From Candidatus Kapaibacterium sp. (GTDB taxonomy: Bacteria > Bacteroidota > Ignavibacteria > Kapaibacteriales > WFXC01): 64,000 bases of DNA. Position numbers and translations under genes: made by a program. Shown in pieces: positions 17,146 to 26,325 of the stretch (positions are counted from its first letter, which is position 1; every line of letters begins with the position of its first letter). A model generated the notes under the pieces. That model saw only the letters and a list, made by a program, of their open reading frames with translations, ran no database searches and had not been told where the DNA came from. The stretch is taken from positions 1 to 64,000 of the forward strand of contig WFXC01000022.1 of assembly GCA_015490805.1 (NCBI GenBank). Direction: 5' to 3'.

Positions 17146-20100
17146 ATGAAAGTACCTGTATTTTTTGGTTTTTTCGTTGCAATGGTTCTTGGAGTATGGC
17201 ACCACACAGGATACGCACAGGTACGGGATTGTGTCCCGCCACCGGATCAATTGGTTGCCTGGTGGCCTATGGATGATCCTGCCGGAGTACATCAAATTGA
17301 GGATATTATCGCTGCTCCGGTGTTTAATAATGGGGTTCTTACTGGACCGTTACCATCGGTTCCGGGGAAGGTGCAGACAGCTTTGCAATTTGATGGCGCC
17401 ACCTGGGTGAGGGTTTATGATCATCCAAGTTTAGATTTCGGAGATAAAGACGAGTTCACCATTGACTTTTGGCTTCTGCCCAGGGCACAGCAAAATTATC
17501 CTCAGTGGTTGTTGCGCAAAGTAGACAGCCTCTCACCGAATATTTATGTGGGATATGAAGTGTATTTGATTCAGAATCGTATTGGTGTTGGTCTTGGTTC
17601 CACTACAGGAGCATATGACTACATTACTCCAGCACCAACTCTGTTTAATGGGGAATGGCACCATGTAGCAATTGTTGTGAGGAGGGATACCGCACCTCTG
17701 CATCCAGTTGTTACATTTTTTATCGACGGGAACTTGCATACAACGATACCAACGCCGGCTGGACACCCTGGAGTTTCCAGTCTGGAAAACGCGGCAGATC
17801 TAAGCATTGGAGAGGGATATATGGGGAGAATTGATGAGTTAGAAATTTTTCGGCGAGGACTTCAGGAGAAGGAGATACGTGATATTGCGGATGCGGGATC
17901 TGCTGGCAAGTGTAAATCAGCAGCATGTAAAGTCCAAGGGGAGTTACAGTTTCAGGGCATTGATGGTCTGACAGGCTGTTGTCGATATGAAGTATGGATT
18001 ACCAATCATCGCTCCGATGTATGGGAGATTACGTGGGGCGTTGGGGGAGCTCAAGTTGTCAGTTATGGTGCTTTAGGACCAACGCAGTATGCTGCTTTGG
18101 GTATCTTCAAACGAACTATTACTCCCTATCCGATTGGTACATACCCCATCGGATACTTTTGCCTGCAGCAACCACCTGGCGGTAGTGGGATCTTTACGGT
18201 CACAGTTCAGTTCCGCGATAGAGAAAGGCAGGTTGTGTGCAAACAGACACTGAGATCAGATATCCCATGCATTGCTGAGAATCCTGTGGATTCTTGCCAT
18301 ACCAATGAGCTGATTTTGAACACAGGATATGATCCGATGACAGGTACTGCATTACCTGTAGGAGTACCCGATCCGTATTGGATCGTTGTTTCTGATCCGT
18401 TGCCGGGGACAATTGAGCCTCGACCGGCAACAACAATTCAAAAACATCCAGCATGGGCGGGTCCCTTGACAAATTCTCGATGGATAGCTGTGTATGGTTC
18501 GGCCTCCAACAACGTTAATGGTACATATGTCTACCGGCGTTGTGTCTGTGTCGATAGCGGTGGCATTGGACGATTAAATTTAGAGGTATATGCTGATGAT
18601 ACCGTGGCAGTGTTCTGGAATGGGCAAAAAATTGGTAGCCGTGGAGGAGGAGCTTATCTCTCCCCAGCATTAGTGATTGATACTATCATCGCCATCGTGC
18701 AGGGTGAAAACTGTCTTGAAATTGTTGTTGAAAATGCAGGACCACTGTTTGGGAATGCTCATGGGTTAAATGTAGCAGGCAGTTTAACATCGGCACTATA
18801 CGGTAGCTTACGAGTTGATTCTTGTTGCAATCCCAGAGCGTGGATTCAGGGACAAAAATTCTTCGATTTTAACTGCAATGGACAAGTGGATCCAGGTGAT
18901 TTTGCATTCCCTGGGTGGACGATCCAGGCACTCAGTTCAACCGGTATTACGTATTCAGGGGTAACGGGTAGTGATGGCTGGTACAATATTTCTGTTCCTC
19001 CGGGAACCTATACGGTCTCGGAGATAGTACAGCCTGGATATACTCCCTCGGCAGGGGGACCGTATGTAGTAACGGTTCAGGCAGGTGATGTTGTGCAATA
19101 TGACTTTCTTAATTGTACCAGTACTCAAGTTTCGTGTGATACGCTTGGACAGGTGACACTGGATAGCAGTTGTTGTGCTTTTACGTTGCCAATATTTTTA
19201 GCTGATCCTGCTGATGGAATTTCCCAGATTAATTGGAGCCTCAGTGGAGGGACAATGGAAAGTATCCTGAGTATACCCTGTCCTCCAATGTTAACTCCGA
19301 ATCCGCCGTTTGGTGCTGTCAGTGGATCCATTGCCTATTCTGCTCCTTGTATAGCATCTCCTGTGGCCCTGACCTTTGAGGTCACCCCAACGCTGGCAAG
19401 TGGTATTGTAACACTGGCGCTGGAGATTATCCATGTCAGTGGACAAGTATGCTACGATACAGTACAGCTTCATTGTGCAAGAGCACCAATCACGCGGTGT
19501 GATTCTCTGGCGGTGTTCCCATTCGTATACCCGGGGCTGAACAAATCAGGACGAACATTTGTCATTCACAATCAAAAACAACCTCCTTCGCCAATTCAGC
19601 AAGTGCTCATCCAACTAATACCAGATCCATTCCCACAGGATCCAAACTTCAAGTGGGATGGAGGGGGATTGCTGGTTGACGGTAATAGTCGAAACTGGAC
19701 TGTTTTCAACAGCGGATCTCCGTATTATAGCCAGATTGTGATGGATTGCGGCAATAATCCTAATGCGCCGCAGGGACTGGCAGCAAATAATACCGTTCAG
19801 TTTAATTTAGGCGTGGATTACACACTGAACTGGGTTGGTAGCGTAGTATTAACGATCATTCATTGCGATGGAGATACGTGTCAGGTAATTTATGATGACT
19901 GGTGTGCAAAGAGAAATCCTCAAGAGTGTTGGGAGCTGAGGGATATTCCTCTTATTCGAACCAACATTCTACTTGGAAATCTGATCGGTGGTACCTGGAC
20001 CATTCAAGATGTAAAGCAAAAAGTGTGTTATGTGGTTATCGCCGTCGATCCAAAGATTCGAGAGGCGAAGGCTGTGGAATTTCTCAGCGGGAGTCTTTTG

Positions 20101-20613
20101 CTTCCTCAAGCAACCAGTGAGCTGTTGTACGATTCAACTCAGCAGCGTGTTGTGGGCATCCGGCTATGGAAGCCGTGTTATTATCCTACCGATAGCATTC
20201 CATTGACGGCAATGGTGAAAGTGGCTGAAGGGGTAAAACAGGTGCCGTTGCAGGTCATACTCTATGACCGCAATGCAAATCCAATCAGCGATACGATTGT
20301 GAGTGCTACAATTCCAGTGACCGGGGTGGAAGATCGTGCCTGGAGGGCAGGACGATCAGAGCTCCGGCTCATTCCCAATCCAGCATTGGAAGAGGTTCGA
20401 TTGGAATTTATGCTGACACAGCCGGGGTGGGTTGTATTAACCCTGGTGGATGCAAAAGGTGCCATCATTGGTCGGTGGCAAGAGTACTATGGGATGAAAG
20501 GGAAACAGTATATGGGCATCAGCACGCGCCAATTAAGTGCTGGGAGTTATGTAGTGCAACTCCAGCTTCCGGGAGGAGTAATATTAACGGCACCACTGAC
20601 TATTGTGCGGTAG
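17146..20613 (+). CDS. Large T9SS-exported protein with LamG-like and SdrB-like domains
   Basis: A 1155-residue surface protein. AAGGAG lies 8 bases before the ATG at 17146, and a signal peptide ends near GYAQ. Residues 35-250 are a laminin-G/concanavalin-like domain (LVAWWPMDDPAG, ALQFDGATWVRV, GEWHHVAIVV, GRIDELEIFRRGL). Around 565-645 is an SdrD/CNA-B-type beta domain (GQKFFDFNCNGQVDPGDF, SDGWYNISVPPGTYTVSE), with several unassigned Cys-rich beta modules on either side. The last 80 residues (LRLIPNPALEEVRLEF ... LSAGSYVVQLQ ... LTIVR) are a complete T9SS type A sorting domain. It probably binds glycans or other surfaces. A strong terminator follows 30 bases downstream. Confidence 0.85.
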   Translation: MKVPVFFGFFVAMVLGVWHHTGYAQVRDCVPPPDQLVAWWPMDDPAGVHQIEDIIAAPVFNNGVLTGPLPSVPGKVQTALQFDGATWVRVYDHPSLDFGDKDEFTIDFWLLPRAQQNYPQWLLRKVDSLSPNIYVGYEVYLIQNRIGVGLGSTTGAYDYITPAPTLFNGEWHHVAIVVRRDTAPLHPVVTFFIDGNLHTTIPTPAGHPGVSSLENAADLSIGEGYMGRIDELEIFRRGLQEKEIRDIADAGSAGKCKSAACKVQGELQFQGIDGLTGCCRYEVWITNHRSDVWEITWGVGGAQVVSYGALGPTQYAALGIFKRTITPYPIGTYPIGYFCLQQPPGGSGIFTVTVQFRDRERQVVCKQTLRSDIPCIAENPVDSCHTNELILNTGYDPMTGTALPVGVPDPYWIVVSDPLPGTIEPRPATTIQKHPAWAGPLTNSRWIAVYGSASNNVNGTYVYRRCVCVDSGGIGRLNLEVYADDTVAVFWNGQKIGSRGGGAYLSPALVIDTIIAIVQGENCLEIVVENAGPLFGNAHGLNVAGSLTSALYGSLRVDSCCNPRAWIQGQKFFDFNCNGQVDPGDFAFPGWTIQALSSTGITYSGVTGSDGWYNISVPPGTYTVSEIVQPGYTPSAGGPYVVTVQAGDVVQYDFLNCTSTQVSCDTLGQVTLDSSCCAFTLPIFLADPADGISQINWSLSGGTMESILSIPCPPMLTPNPPFGAVSGSIAYSAPCIASPVALTFEVTPTLASGIVTLALEIIHVSGQVCYDTVQLHCARAPITRCDSLAVFPFVYPGLNKSGRTFVIHNQKQPPSPIQQVLIQLIPDPFPQDPNFKWDGGGLLVDGNSRNWTVFNSGSPYYSQIVMDCGNNPNAPQGLAANNTVQFNLGVDYTLNWVGSVVLTIIHCDGDTCQVIYDDWCAKRNPQECWELRDIPLIRTNILLGNLIGGTWTIQDVKQKVCYVVIAVDPKIREAKAVEFLSGSLLLPQATSELLYDSTQQRVVGIRLWKPCYYPTDSIPLTAMVKVAEGVKQVPLQVILYDRNANPISDTIVSATIPVTGVEDRAWRAGRSELRLIPNPALEEVRLEFMLTQPGWVVLTLVDAKGAIIGRWQEYYGMKGKQYMGISTRQLSAGSYVVQLQLPGGVILTAPLTIVR

Positions 20614-20643
20614 GGTATATGGCTGGCCAGAGAGCAAACAGTG

Positions 20644-20675
20644 AACCCCGATACTTCTGAGTATCGGGGTTTTTT
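20644..20675 (+). terminator. Rho-independent terminator
   Basis: A perfect 12-bp stem (AACCCCGATACT / AGTATCGGGGTT) with a TCTG loop runs into a six-T tract. It closes the transcript of the LamG-domain protein. Confidence 0.9.
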
Positions 20676-20957
20676 GATAGTGTAGACACTATGTTGTATT
20701 GCACATGGGATTTGTATGGGGGAGGCTCAATTTTGAATGGTCGTATCCAGATAATAAGGATAGGCAAGACGAGACACTGCAAAGCTGACAATGAAAATAC
20801 AGTTTGACGAAGCAACTTTCTGGAACTATCCTTAAGAACAGGATAGCGCCAACGTGTAGCGTAGATTACCCATCAATACGCCATCCCTGTCCCGAACTTT
20901 GCGTATTTTTGCCTCCAATTTTGCAAAAGAAGTAGCTGAAGAACTGGAGAAAAATGG
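20676..20957. other. Intergenic stretch upstream of the trans-sulfuration gene
   Basis: With the terminator, this forms a 344-base gap. The only element I can support is a perfect -7 box, TATTTTTG, at 20904-20911 on the + strand, 46 bases before the start at 20958; no clear -33 TTG accompanies it. No coding signal or RNA structure was recognised. Methionine/cysteine genes often carry SAM riboswitches, but no such fold is evident here. Confidence 0.4.
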
Positions 20958-22106
20958 ATGAAGTACGGTTTTGCAACCAGGGCGATTCACGTAGGGCAGG
21001 AGCCGGATCCGCTGACCGGTGCGGTTGTGGTCCCGCTGTATCAGACCTCGACGTATGAGCAGGAAGCGGTGGGAAAGCATCGAGGGTATGAGTATTCCCG
21101 GACGCAGAATCCGACGCGGGCAGCGTGGGAAAAGAACCTGACTGCGCTGGAAGAAGGAACGGCAGCTTTTGCTTTTGCCAGCGGTATGGCAGCGATTGAT
21201 GCCGTGTTGCGACTGCTCCCGCCGGGGTCGCACGTTCTGGCAGCAGAAGATATGTACGGCGGAACGTATCGGCTTTTTCAGCAGGTGCTGGCACAAACGG
21301 GACTGGAATTTCAGTATGTGGATATGACCGATCTGGACACAGTACGGATGGCAGTTCGCTCAGATACCCGGATGATTTATGCGGAAACACCAACGAATCC
21401 AACGATGCGGCTAACGGATATTGCTGCGGTGAGTGAGATTGCGCACCAGCACCAGCTATTGTTTGTTGTAGACAACACTTTTATGAGTCCGTATTTCCAG
21501 CGTCCGTTGACACTTGGAGCCGATATCGTGATCCATTCGGTGACCAAATACCTTGGGGGGCATAGCGATCTGGTTGGAGGGGCAGTCGTTGTCAAAGATT
21601 CAGCGATTGCTGAGCAGCTCCAGTTTCTTCAGAATGCCGTTGGAGCAGTTCCGTCGCCTTTTGATTGCTGGTTGTGCCTCCGCTCGGTGAAGACCTTAGC
21701 AGTGCGGATGGAACAGCATCAGAAAAATGCTCTTGCTATTGCCCAATTGTGCGAAGAGCATCCGGCAGTTCACATTGTTTATTATCCCGGATTGCCATCG
21801 CATCCGCAGCATACGCTGGCGCAGCGCCAGATGACGGGCTTCGGAGGAATGCTTTCCATCGATTTGGGAAGCAAGGAAAAAGCCTTTGCTTTTATTGATC
21901 GTTTGCAGATTTTCACGCTGGCTGAATCGCTGGGAGGCGTCGAGTCACTGGTGTGTTATCCAGTGACAATGACGCACGCATCGGTACCGGAATCGCTCCG
22001 ACGTCGCCTGGGCATTACCGAAGGATTGGTGCGATTATCGTGCGGTATTGAGGATACAGCCGATCTGGTGGCAGATGTGCAGCAAGCTTTAGATGCTGTT
22101 GCATAA
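20958..22106 (+). CDS. PLP-dependent trans-sulfuration enzyme (cystathionine gamma-synthase/lyase family)
   Basis: A 382-residue cytoplasmic enzyme of the Cys/Met-metabolism PLP family (fold type I). The pyridoxal lysine is K197 in SVTKYLGGHSDLVGG; other family blocks are YEYSRTQNPTR, FASGMAAIDAVL, DNTFMSPYFQRPL and the C-terminal SLGGVESLVCYP. It acts on cystathionine or an O-activated homoserine. Sequence alone does not separate synthase (MetB), lyase and O-acylhomoserine sulfhydrylase, although the length and SLGGVESL fit MetB/MccB-type enzymes best. GGAG lies 8 bases upstream of the ATG. There is no neighbouring pathway gene. Confidence 0.88.
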   Translation: MKYGFATRAIHVGQEPDPLTGAVVVPLYQTSTYEQEAVGKHRGYEYSRTQNPTRAAWEKNLTALEEGTAAFAFASGMAAIDAVLRLLPPGSHVLAAEDMYGGTYRLFQQVLAQTGLEFQYVDMTDLDTVRMAVRSDTRMIYAETPTNPTMRLTDIAAVSEIAHQHQLLFVVDNTFMSPYFQRPLTLGADIVIHSVTKYLGGHSDLVGGAVVVKDSAIAEQLQFLQNAVGAVPSPFDCWLCLRSVKTLAVRMEQHQKNALAIAQLCEEHPAVHIVYYPGLPSHPQHTLAQRQMTGFGGMLSIDLGSKEKAFAFIDRLQIFTLAESLGGVESLVCYPVTMTHASVPESLRRRLGITEGLVRLSCGIEDTADLVADVQQALDAVA

Positions 22107-22120
22107 GTAGGGGACACGAA

Positions 22121-22327
22121 ATGTGGCGCCGACGCTCTTTCTGGCTGGGAATCCTGGTCGTAATGGTGCTATTGTCTGTTGATCTCTGGCACTGGTATCA
22201 ACCGCCGACATTGGGATGGTTGGGGTTGCCATTCTGGGTGTTCTATATCGCTGCTTTGCACGGTGTTTTGATCGGTATTGTCTGGGCACTGTGGCGGGCA
22301 GTTGGACAACAAGAAGAGCAGCAATGA
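22121..22327 (+). CDS. DUF3311-type small membrane protein, symporter partner
   Basis: A 68-residue protein with two membrane helices (about 8-25 and 33-58: FWLGILVVMVLLSVDLW and LPFWVFYIAALHGVLIG). Its size, the conserved P-x-x-G-W-L-G-L-P-F-W loop and the position directly ahead of a sodium/solute symporter match DUF3311, a small subunit or chaperone often paired with SSS transporters such as YhdT-PanF. Its stop overlaps the symporter start by four bases (ATGA), so the two are made together. Confidence 0.75.
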   Translation: MWRRRSFWLGILVVMVLLSVDLWHWYQPPTLGWLGLPFWVFYIAALHGVLIGIVWALWRAVGQQEEQQ

Positions 22328-23754
22328 TCTACGTTGCTCTGATTGCCTATGTCCTAATTGCGCTTGCCCTGGGGTTGATTGCCCGGCGAATGGAAGTGGC
22401 GAAAACACCAGAGGATTACTTCCTGGCGAATCGGGGATTGGGGATTCTGTTGCTGTTCTTTACAATGATCGCTACGAATTTCAGTGCGTTCTTTTTTCTC
22501 GGATTTGCCGGAGCTGGATACCGCATTGGACTGAGCTATTATGCGATGATGGCGTATGGTACGGCATTGGTTGTATTTTCCATCTTTTTCGTGGGACTTC
22601 CTATATGGCGGCAGGGAAAGCAATTAGGATGCATCACACCGGCAGAATTGATCGAGAAAAAACTCCGATCCAAACCCTTAGCACTGCTCTATATGGCAGT
22701 GATGGTTGTGTTTACATTACCCTACATTGCGATTCAGCCAATTGGAGCGGGATATCTGCTGGAGCAGTTGACTGGTGGTGAAATTCCCTATTTCTGGGGT
22801 GCTTTCCTGCTGACGGCTGTTATGGTTGCTTACGTATGGTTGGGCGGGATGCGAAGTGTGGCACTGACCGATGCGTTTCAGGGAATTATGATGTTTGTCT
22901 TTATGTTCCTTGCGCTGTTTACAATTGCCGAAGCTCTGGGCGGATTTGCACAGGCAAATGTGGCAGTGTGGCGCCAACATCCATCACTATTTTCCCGTGA
23001 AGGAGTCGACGGATACTTTACGCCACAGAAGTGGATCAGTTTTATGATTCTGTGGATTGTCAGCATTCCAATGTTTCCGCAGATTTTTATGCGGTACTAC
23101 ACCGCCCGGAGTGCACGGGGACTCTACATCACCGCGCTGCTGTACCCGATCGTTACCGTCACGTTGTTTCTCTGTCCGGTACTGATTGGCATCTGGGGGC
23201 ATCTGAAATTTCCGGGGTTGGAAGGGAAAGCTTCAGATCAGATTTTGCCAATGATGCTGAGTGCGTATGCGCCGGAATGGATCCCCCCGCTGGTGATGAT
23301 GGGTGCCCTGGCAGCCTTTATGTCCACGATGGACTCTCAGCTTTTAGCGCTGAGTTCAATGTTGACGCGGGATGTATACACCGATCTTCTGGCACCGACA
23401 GCGCCGCTGGAACAACAGACAAGATTGGGCAGATGGCTGGTCGTCATATTGGCAGTCGCTGGATTGGCAATTGCTGTGCAGCCGCCAGCGACGATCTTTG
23501 CGATCGCGAAAAATGCGTTTACTGGATTGGCAGTTTTGTTTCCAACTACCATCGCTGCGCTGTACTTTGCGGATCGAGTGCATCCTCTGAGTTGCATTCT
23601 GTCCATTCTCTTCGGTGAATTGCTGTTAGCCGGCTTTCTTCTGAAGTTGATTCCCTCAGAGTGGACGTTTGGATTTTTGGAGGTTGTGCCAATCCTGGTT
23701 GGTGCAACTGCTGTGTTGCTTGGCAGCAATATGCTTTTGCGCTCCAGAAAATGA
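22324..23754 (+). CDS. Sodium:solute symporter (SSS family)
   Basis: A 476-residue inner-membrane transporter with about 13 predicted helices. Family marks include the unwound TM1 region (MIATNFSAFFFLGFAGAGYRIG split across helices 2-3), YVWLGGMRSVALTDAFQG in the middle, and ALAAFMSTMDSQLLALSSMLTRDVY at the Na+ site region. The substrate cannot be read from the sequence; pantothenate, proline or organic-acid symport are typical for DUF3311-paired members. The start at 22324 is set by the ATGA overlap; an upstream in-frame ATG at 22216 would duplicate the small gene's region. Confidence 0.88.
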   Translation: MIYVALIAYVLIALALGLIARRMEVAKTPEDYFLANRGLGILLLFFTMIATNFSAFFFLGFAGAGYRIGLSYYAMMAYGTALVVFSIFFVGLPIWRQGKQLGCITPAELIEKKLRSKPLALLYMAVMVVFTLPYIAIQPIGAGYLLEQLTGGEIPYFWGAFLLTAVMVAYVWLGGMRSVALTDAFQGIMMFVFMFLALFTIAEALGGFAQANVAVWRQHPSLFSREGVDGYFTPQKWISFMILWIVSIPMFPQIFMRYYTARSARGLYITALLYPIVTVTLFLCPVLIGIWGHLKFPGLEGKASDQILPMMLSAYAPEWIPPLVMMGALAAFMSTMDSQLLALSSMLTRDVYTDLLAPTAPLEQQTRLGRWLVVILAVAGLAIAVQPPATIFAIAKNAFTGLAVLFPTTIAALYFADRVHPLSCILSILFGELLLAGFLLKLIPSEWTFGFLEVVPILVGATAVLLGSNMLLRSRK

Positions 23755-23794
23755 GGACGGCGTCAAGGGAAGAGTTTTATGGCGGTATTTCGTA

Positions 23795-23831
23795 GAAAAA
23801 AGGACCACCTCCTCGATGGGTGAGGAGGTGG
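23795..23831 (-). terminator. Rho-independent terminator of rpsF-rplI
   Basis: On the minus strand a 10-bp stem (CCACCTCCTC / GAGGAGGTGG) with an ACCCATC loop is followed by TCCTTTTTT. It lies 10 bases beyond the rplI stop and separates this operon from the convergent symporter gene. The stem also serves the + strand as a barrier, but without a T run there. Confidence 0.8.
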
Positions 23832-23840
23832 GGGAGATTG

Positions 23841-24296
23841 TTAGACTTCTTCTTCTTCGCTGATTACCCAGATTTTCAATGCAGCTATGACCTCAGGGTG
23901 GAGGCGAATCTTCACATCGAAGATTCCTAAGGACTTAATCGGCTCGTCAATGATGATCGATCGTCGATCGATAACGTATCCTAACAATTCCAGTTCTTTA
24001 GCAATCATCTGCGGCGTAACGCTTCCGAAGAGGCGTCCCCCTTCACCAACTTTCATTGGAATAGTAATTTGCAGGGTACTGAGTTGTTCAGCCAATTCCT
24101 GAGCATTCGCAATTTCTTGCTGCTTTCGCTGTTCGTATCGCTTTTTCTCCTGTTCGATCAGCTTCAGTGCTTTCGGAGAAGCATAATAAGCAAGACCGCG
24201 CGGGATCAGGTAGTTCCGAGCGTATCCGTCTTTGACATTCACTACGTCACCGATGGAGCCCAGATCAGGAACGTCTTGTCGCAGGACAACTTTCAT
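23841..24296 (-). CDS. rplI: 50S ribosomal protein bL9
   Basis: A 151-residue ribosomal protein that binds 23S rRNA domain V. The N-terminal globular domain (MKVVLRQDVPDLGSIGDVV... VKDGYARNYLIPRGLA) is the L9 signature, followed by the long connecting helix (about 42-75) and the C-terminal domain (GRLFGSVTPQMIA). It ends in an acidic EEEEV tail. Its ATG overlaps the rpsF stop by four bases, so translation is coupled. The usual rpsR is not between them. Confidence 0.95.
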   Translation of the reverse strand: MKVVLRQDVPDLGSIGDVVNVKDGYARNYLIPRGLAYYASPKALKLIEQEKKRYEQRKQQEIANAQELAEQLSTLQITIPMKVGEGGRLFGSVTPQMIAKELELLGYVIDRRSIIIDEPIKSLGIFDVKIRLHPEVIAALKIWVISEEEEV

Positions 24297-24802
24297 TGCT
24301 GGTTCTCCTCTGTTGTCGGTTCAACTTCTTCGGATGTTGATTCTTCCGCTGGTGAAGAGGCTGTTTCCTCAGCAGGACTTTCGGCCGATACGGCAATTTC
24401 TTCCTCTGAGGCAATTGCTTCTTCGATAGCTTCCATCTGGTAATCGCTCTCGGTTGGTGCTGTGAGCCCCTTTGCTGCAATCCACTGATCGCGGTATTCG
24501 ATTCCCCGTTTGTCGAGGCGAACCGTCAGGAATCGAAGGATGTTTTCTTCCAGGCGGAAGAATCGCTCCAGCAGCGCAGGGAGGAGAGGAGGAGCATCGT
24601 AGTAGACGTAGATGTAGTAGCCGTTGACTTTCTTTTCGATGGGGTATGCCAGACGACGGCGTCCCATCTGTTGCCATGCAATGATTTCACCTCCGTTGTT
24701 GCGGATGAGGTTCAGCACTTCTTTGGTAAGCTGCTGAACCATAAGTTCTTCTAATCCACCGTTGATAATGAAGGTTGTTTCGTATCGACGTTTTTCAATC
24801 AT
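24293..24802 (-). CDS. rpsF: 30S ribosomal protein bS6 with long acidic tail
   Basis: A 169-residue S6 protein. The first 110 residues are the normal ferredoxin-like S6 fold (YETTFIINGGLEEL, IAWQQMGRRRLAYPIEKKVNGYYIY, FRLEENILRFLTVRLDKRG). The remaining 55 or so residues are an unusually long, Glu/Ser-rich tail (SEEEIAVSAESPAEE... TTEENQQ), comparable to the glutamate tails that RimK adds to S6 elsewhere, but here gene-encoded. AGAGGAG lies 7 bases before the start. It is the first gene of a two-gene operon with rplI. Confidence 0.95.
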   Translation of the reverse strand: MIEKRRYETTFIINGGLEELMVQQLTKEVLNLIRNNGGEIIAWQQMGRRRLAYPIEKKVNGYYIYVYYDAPPLLPALLERFFRLEENILRFLTVRLDKRGIEYRDQWIAAKGLTAPTESDYQMEAIEEAIASEEEIAVSAESPAEETASSPAEESTSEEVEPTTEENQQ

Positions 24803-24824
24803 CGTTACTCCTCTGGTTGTGTAA

Positions 24825-24859
24825 CAAAAAACAGCCCTCTTCTCAAACGGGAAGAGGGC
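24825..24859 (-). terminator. Terminator hairpin, or possibly rpsF leader hairpin
   Basis: On the minus strand a perfect 9-bp stem (GCCCTCTTC / GAAGAGGGC) with the loop CCGTTTGA runs into TGTTTTTTG. It most simply ends the transcript of the secreted metal-binding protein. However, it sits only 30 bases before the rpsF start, and a near-consensus -7 box (TGTCTTTG, 24870-24877) lies upstream. It could therefore instead be part of an rpsF leader; the S6:S18 autoregulatory leaders known in other bacteria carry a CCG near a hairpin. Confidence 0.65.
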
Positions 24860-24911
24860 AGGAGTTTTTCAAAGACAGGTCTAAGACGACAAACGGGAGA
24901 AATTCCTGTGT

Positions 24912-25310
24912 TTACTTGGATTTACAGCAGTCGGCGGTATTGCATTCGTGTTTTTTCTTGGACTTTGTGGAGGTTTCTGCGTTGTCCGTTGTGGTTTTAT
25001 CACCTGTTCCTAAGGAAACTGTGTAATCGGTTTTCTGCAAAGCGGCTAAGATTTGCTTTTCGTTCACTTTTTCTGGATCATAACTAACTTTGGCAACACC
25101 ATCCTTGAGAGAGACATCGCAATCCAGAACGCCGTCGACGGAGAGGGCTGCTTTCTTTACTTTGGAAACACATCCCATACAGGTCATTCCTTTGACGGTA
25201 AAGGTTGCGACTTTCTTCGAGGAAGCTGCTGCTTCCGATTGTTGCGCCACTGCTGTAAAAGCAAAAAATGCAAGGGCGAGGAACGCTGAGAGAATGATTG
25301 AGCGGTACAT
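24912..25310 (-). CDS. Secreted heavy-metal-associated (HMA) domain protein
   Basis: A 132-residue exported protein. The start at 25310 has GGAG 8 bases upstream and gives a clear signal peptide (MYRSIILSAFLALAFFAFTAVAQQ). Residues 33-95 are an HMA ferredoxin-like domain with the metal-binding GMTCMGC motif (Cys44, Cys47), as in MerP, CopZ and P-type ATPase N-domains. A Lys/Thr-rich linker leads to a C-terminal HEC-x4-DCC cluster that could form a second metal site. It probably binds Cu+ or another soft metal in the periplasm. No transporter gene is adjacent, and a terminator follows. Confidence 0.85.
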   Translation of the reverse strand: MYRSIILSAFLALAFFAFTAVAQQSEAAASSKKVATFTVKGMTCMGCVSKVKKAALSVDGVLDCDVSLKDGVAKVSYDPEKVNEKQILAALQKTDYTVSLGTGDKTTTDNAETSTKSKKKHECNTADCCKSK

Positions 25311-25514
25311 ACGCTGCTCCGTTTTTTGTTGAACATTTCCAGGAAAGTCGAGCGTTAACACGAACAGGGGGGTGTTTTATTTGTAGCCTACGTGACAGTT
25401 TCAGCGTGTGCACCGGTTCCGATCTTTGTGTGCTCTTCGTTCCACAACCAGAGTAGCTGGAAAAATGTTAGCATAGCGAGTGGCATAGGCTTACCTGTCA
25501 GAAAGGAGGCAGGA

Positions 25515-26264
25515 TTAGTCGCTTTCGCCCTGGTGATTACTGGCGGCATTCAGAAGCTGTTGCAGGTAGGCAGCATTGTGCGGCGCATACGCATTGACGG
25601 TGTTGTTAAAGTAAATCCATCCACTCTGGATGTGGAGCTGACAGAGGCGTTTTGCCAGTGAGCGGAGTTCGGTTTCGGAGAAATTCTGGCGATACCAGGG
25701 ATCGCCGTGGATGCGCAAATAGAGCTGATCGTTGGTCACGATGAGCCGGACAGGGAAATGTGGAGCAATGACAGAACAAAACACAAGCTGGTGGTGCTCG
25801 CACCATTCAATCCACTCTGGAATCCACCATCCTGAATGGCGAAACTCACAGACAATCATCGCATCCGTGCGTTCGCGAAGCTGTGCTAAATGCTGTAGCA
25901 ATGGTTGCTGGGGATACTGGTACCGGGGAAACTGAAAGAGAAATCCACCAAGATGGGGATGAAGCTGGGAGGCAACGGTCAGGAAGTCATCGATTGACGG
26001 CGGTGGAGAGTGCCATTGGCGGTGGTGCGTAAACTTGCGCGGAGCCTTCAGAACATAGTAAAAATCTGGTGGTGCCTGCTTTTTCCATCGCTGGATGACG
26101 GTAAGCGACGGGAGGCGATAAAAAGTGGCATTGATTTCAACGGTGCGGAAGTGACGGGTGTAGTAATGAAACCACTGCGAACGTGGCAGGTCCGGTGGAT
26201 ACCAGCGTCTTTTCCACTCCGGGTAGGCATAACCGGAGCAGCCAATCCAGAAAGTTGTATGCAT
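25515..26264 (-). CDS. DUF72 (YecE-like) TIM-barrel protein
   Basis: A 249-residue protein of the DUF72 family, whose biochemical role is not established. Family blocks are present in order: FWIGCSGYAYPEWK, HFRTVEINATFYRLPS, FYYVLKAPRKFTHH, FLFQFPRYQYP, CEFRHSGWWIPEW, YLRIHGDPWY and WIYFNNTVNAYAP. The start at 26264 begins at the family's usual N-terminus. A frame extension to 26324 would run into the obg ribosome-binding site on the other strand. It is divergent from obg, with only about 60 bases for both promoters. Confidence 0.88.
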   Translation of the reverse strand: MHTTFWIGCSGYAYPEWKRRWYPPDLPRSQWFHYYTRHFRTVEINATFYRLPSLTVIQRWKKQAPPDFYYVLKAPRKFTHHRQWHSPPPSIDDFLTVASQLHPHLGGFLFQFPRYQYPQQPLLQHLAQLRERTDAMIVCEFRHSGWWIPEWIEWCEHHQLVFCSVIAPHFPVRLIVTNDQLYLRIHGDPWYRQNFSETELRSLAKRLCQLHIQSGWIYFNNTVNAYAPHNAAYLQQLLNAASNHQGESD

Positions 26265-26325
26265 CAGAGTGTGAGAAACTTCGTCTATGCTGCTGCAGTT
26301 CAAGGTTAAAAAGGAGGAACGCACA

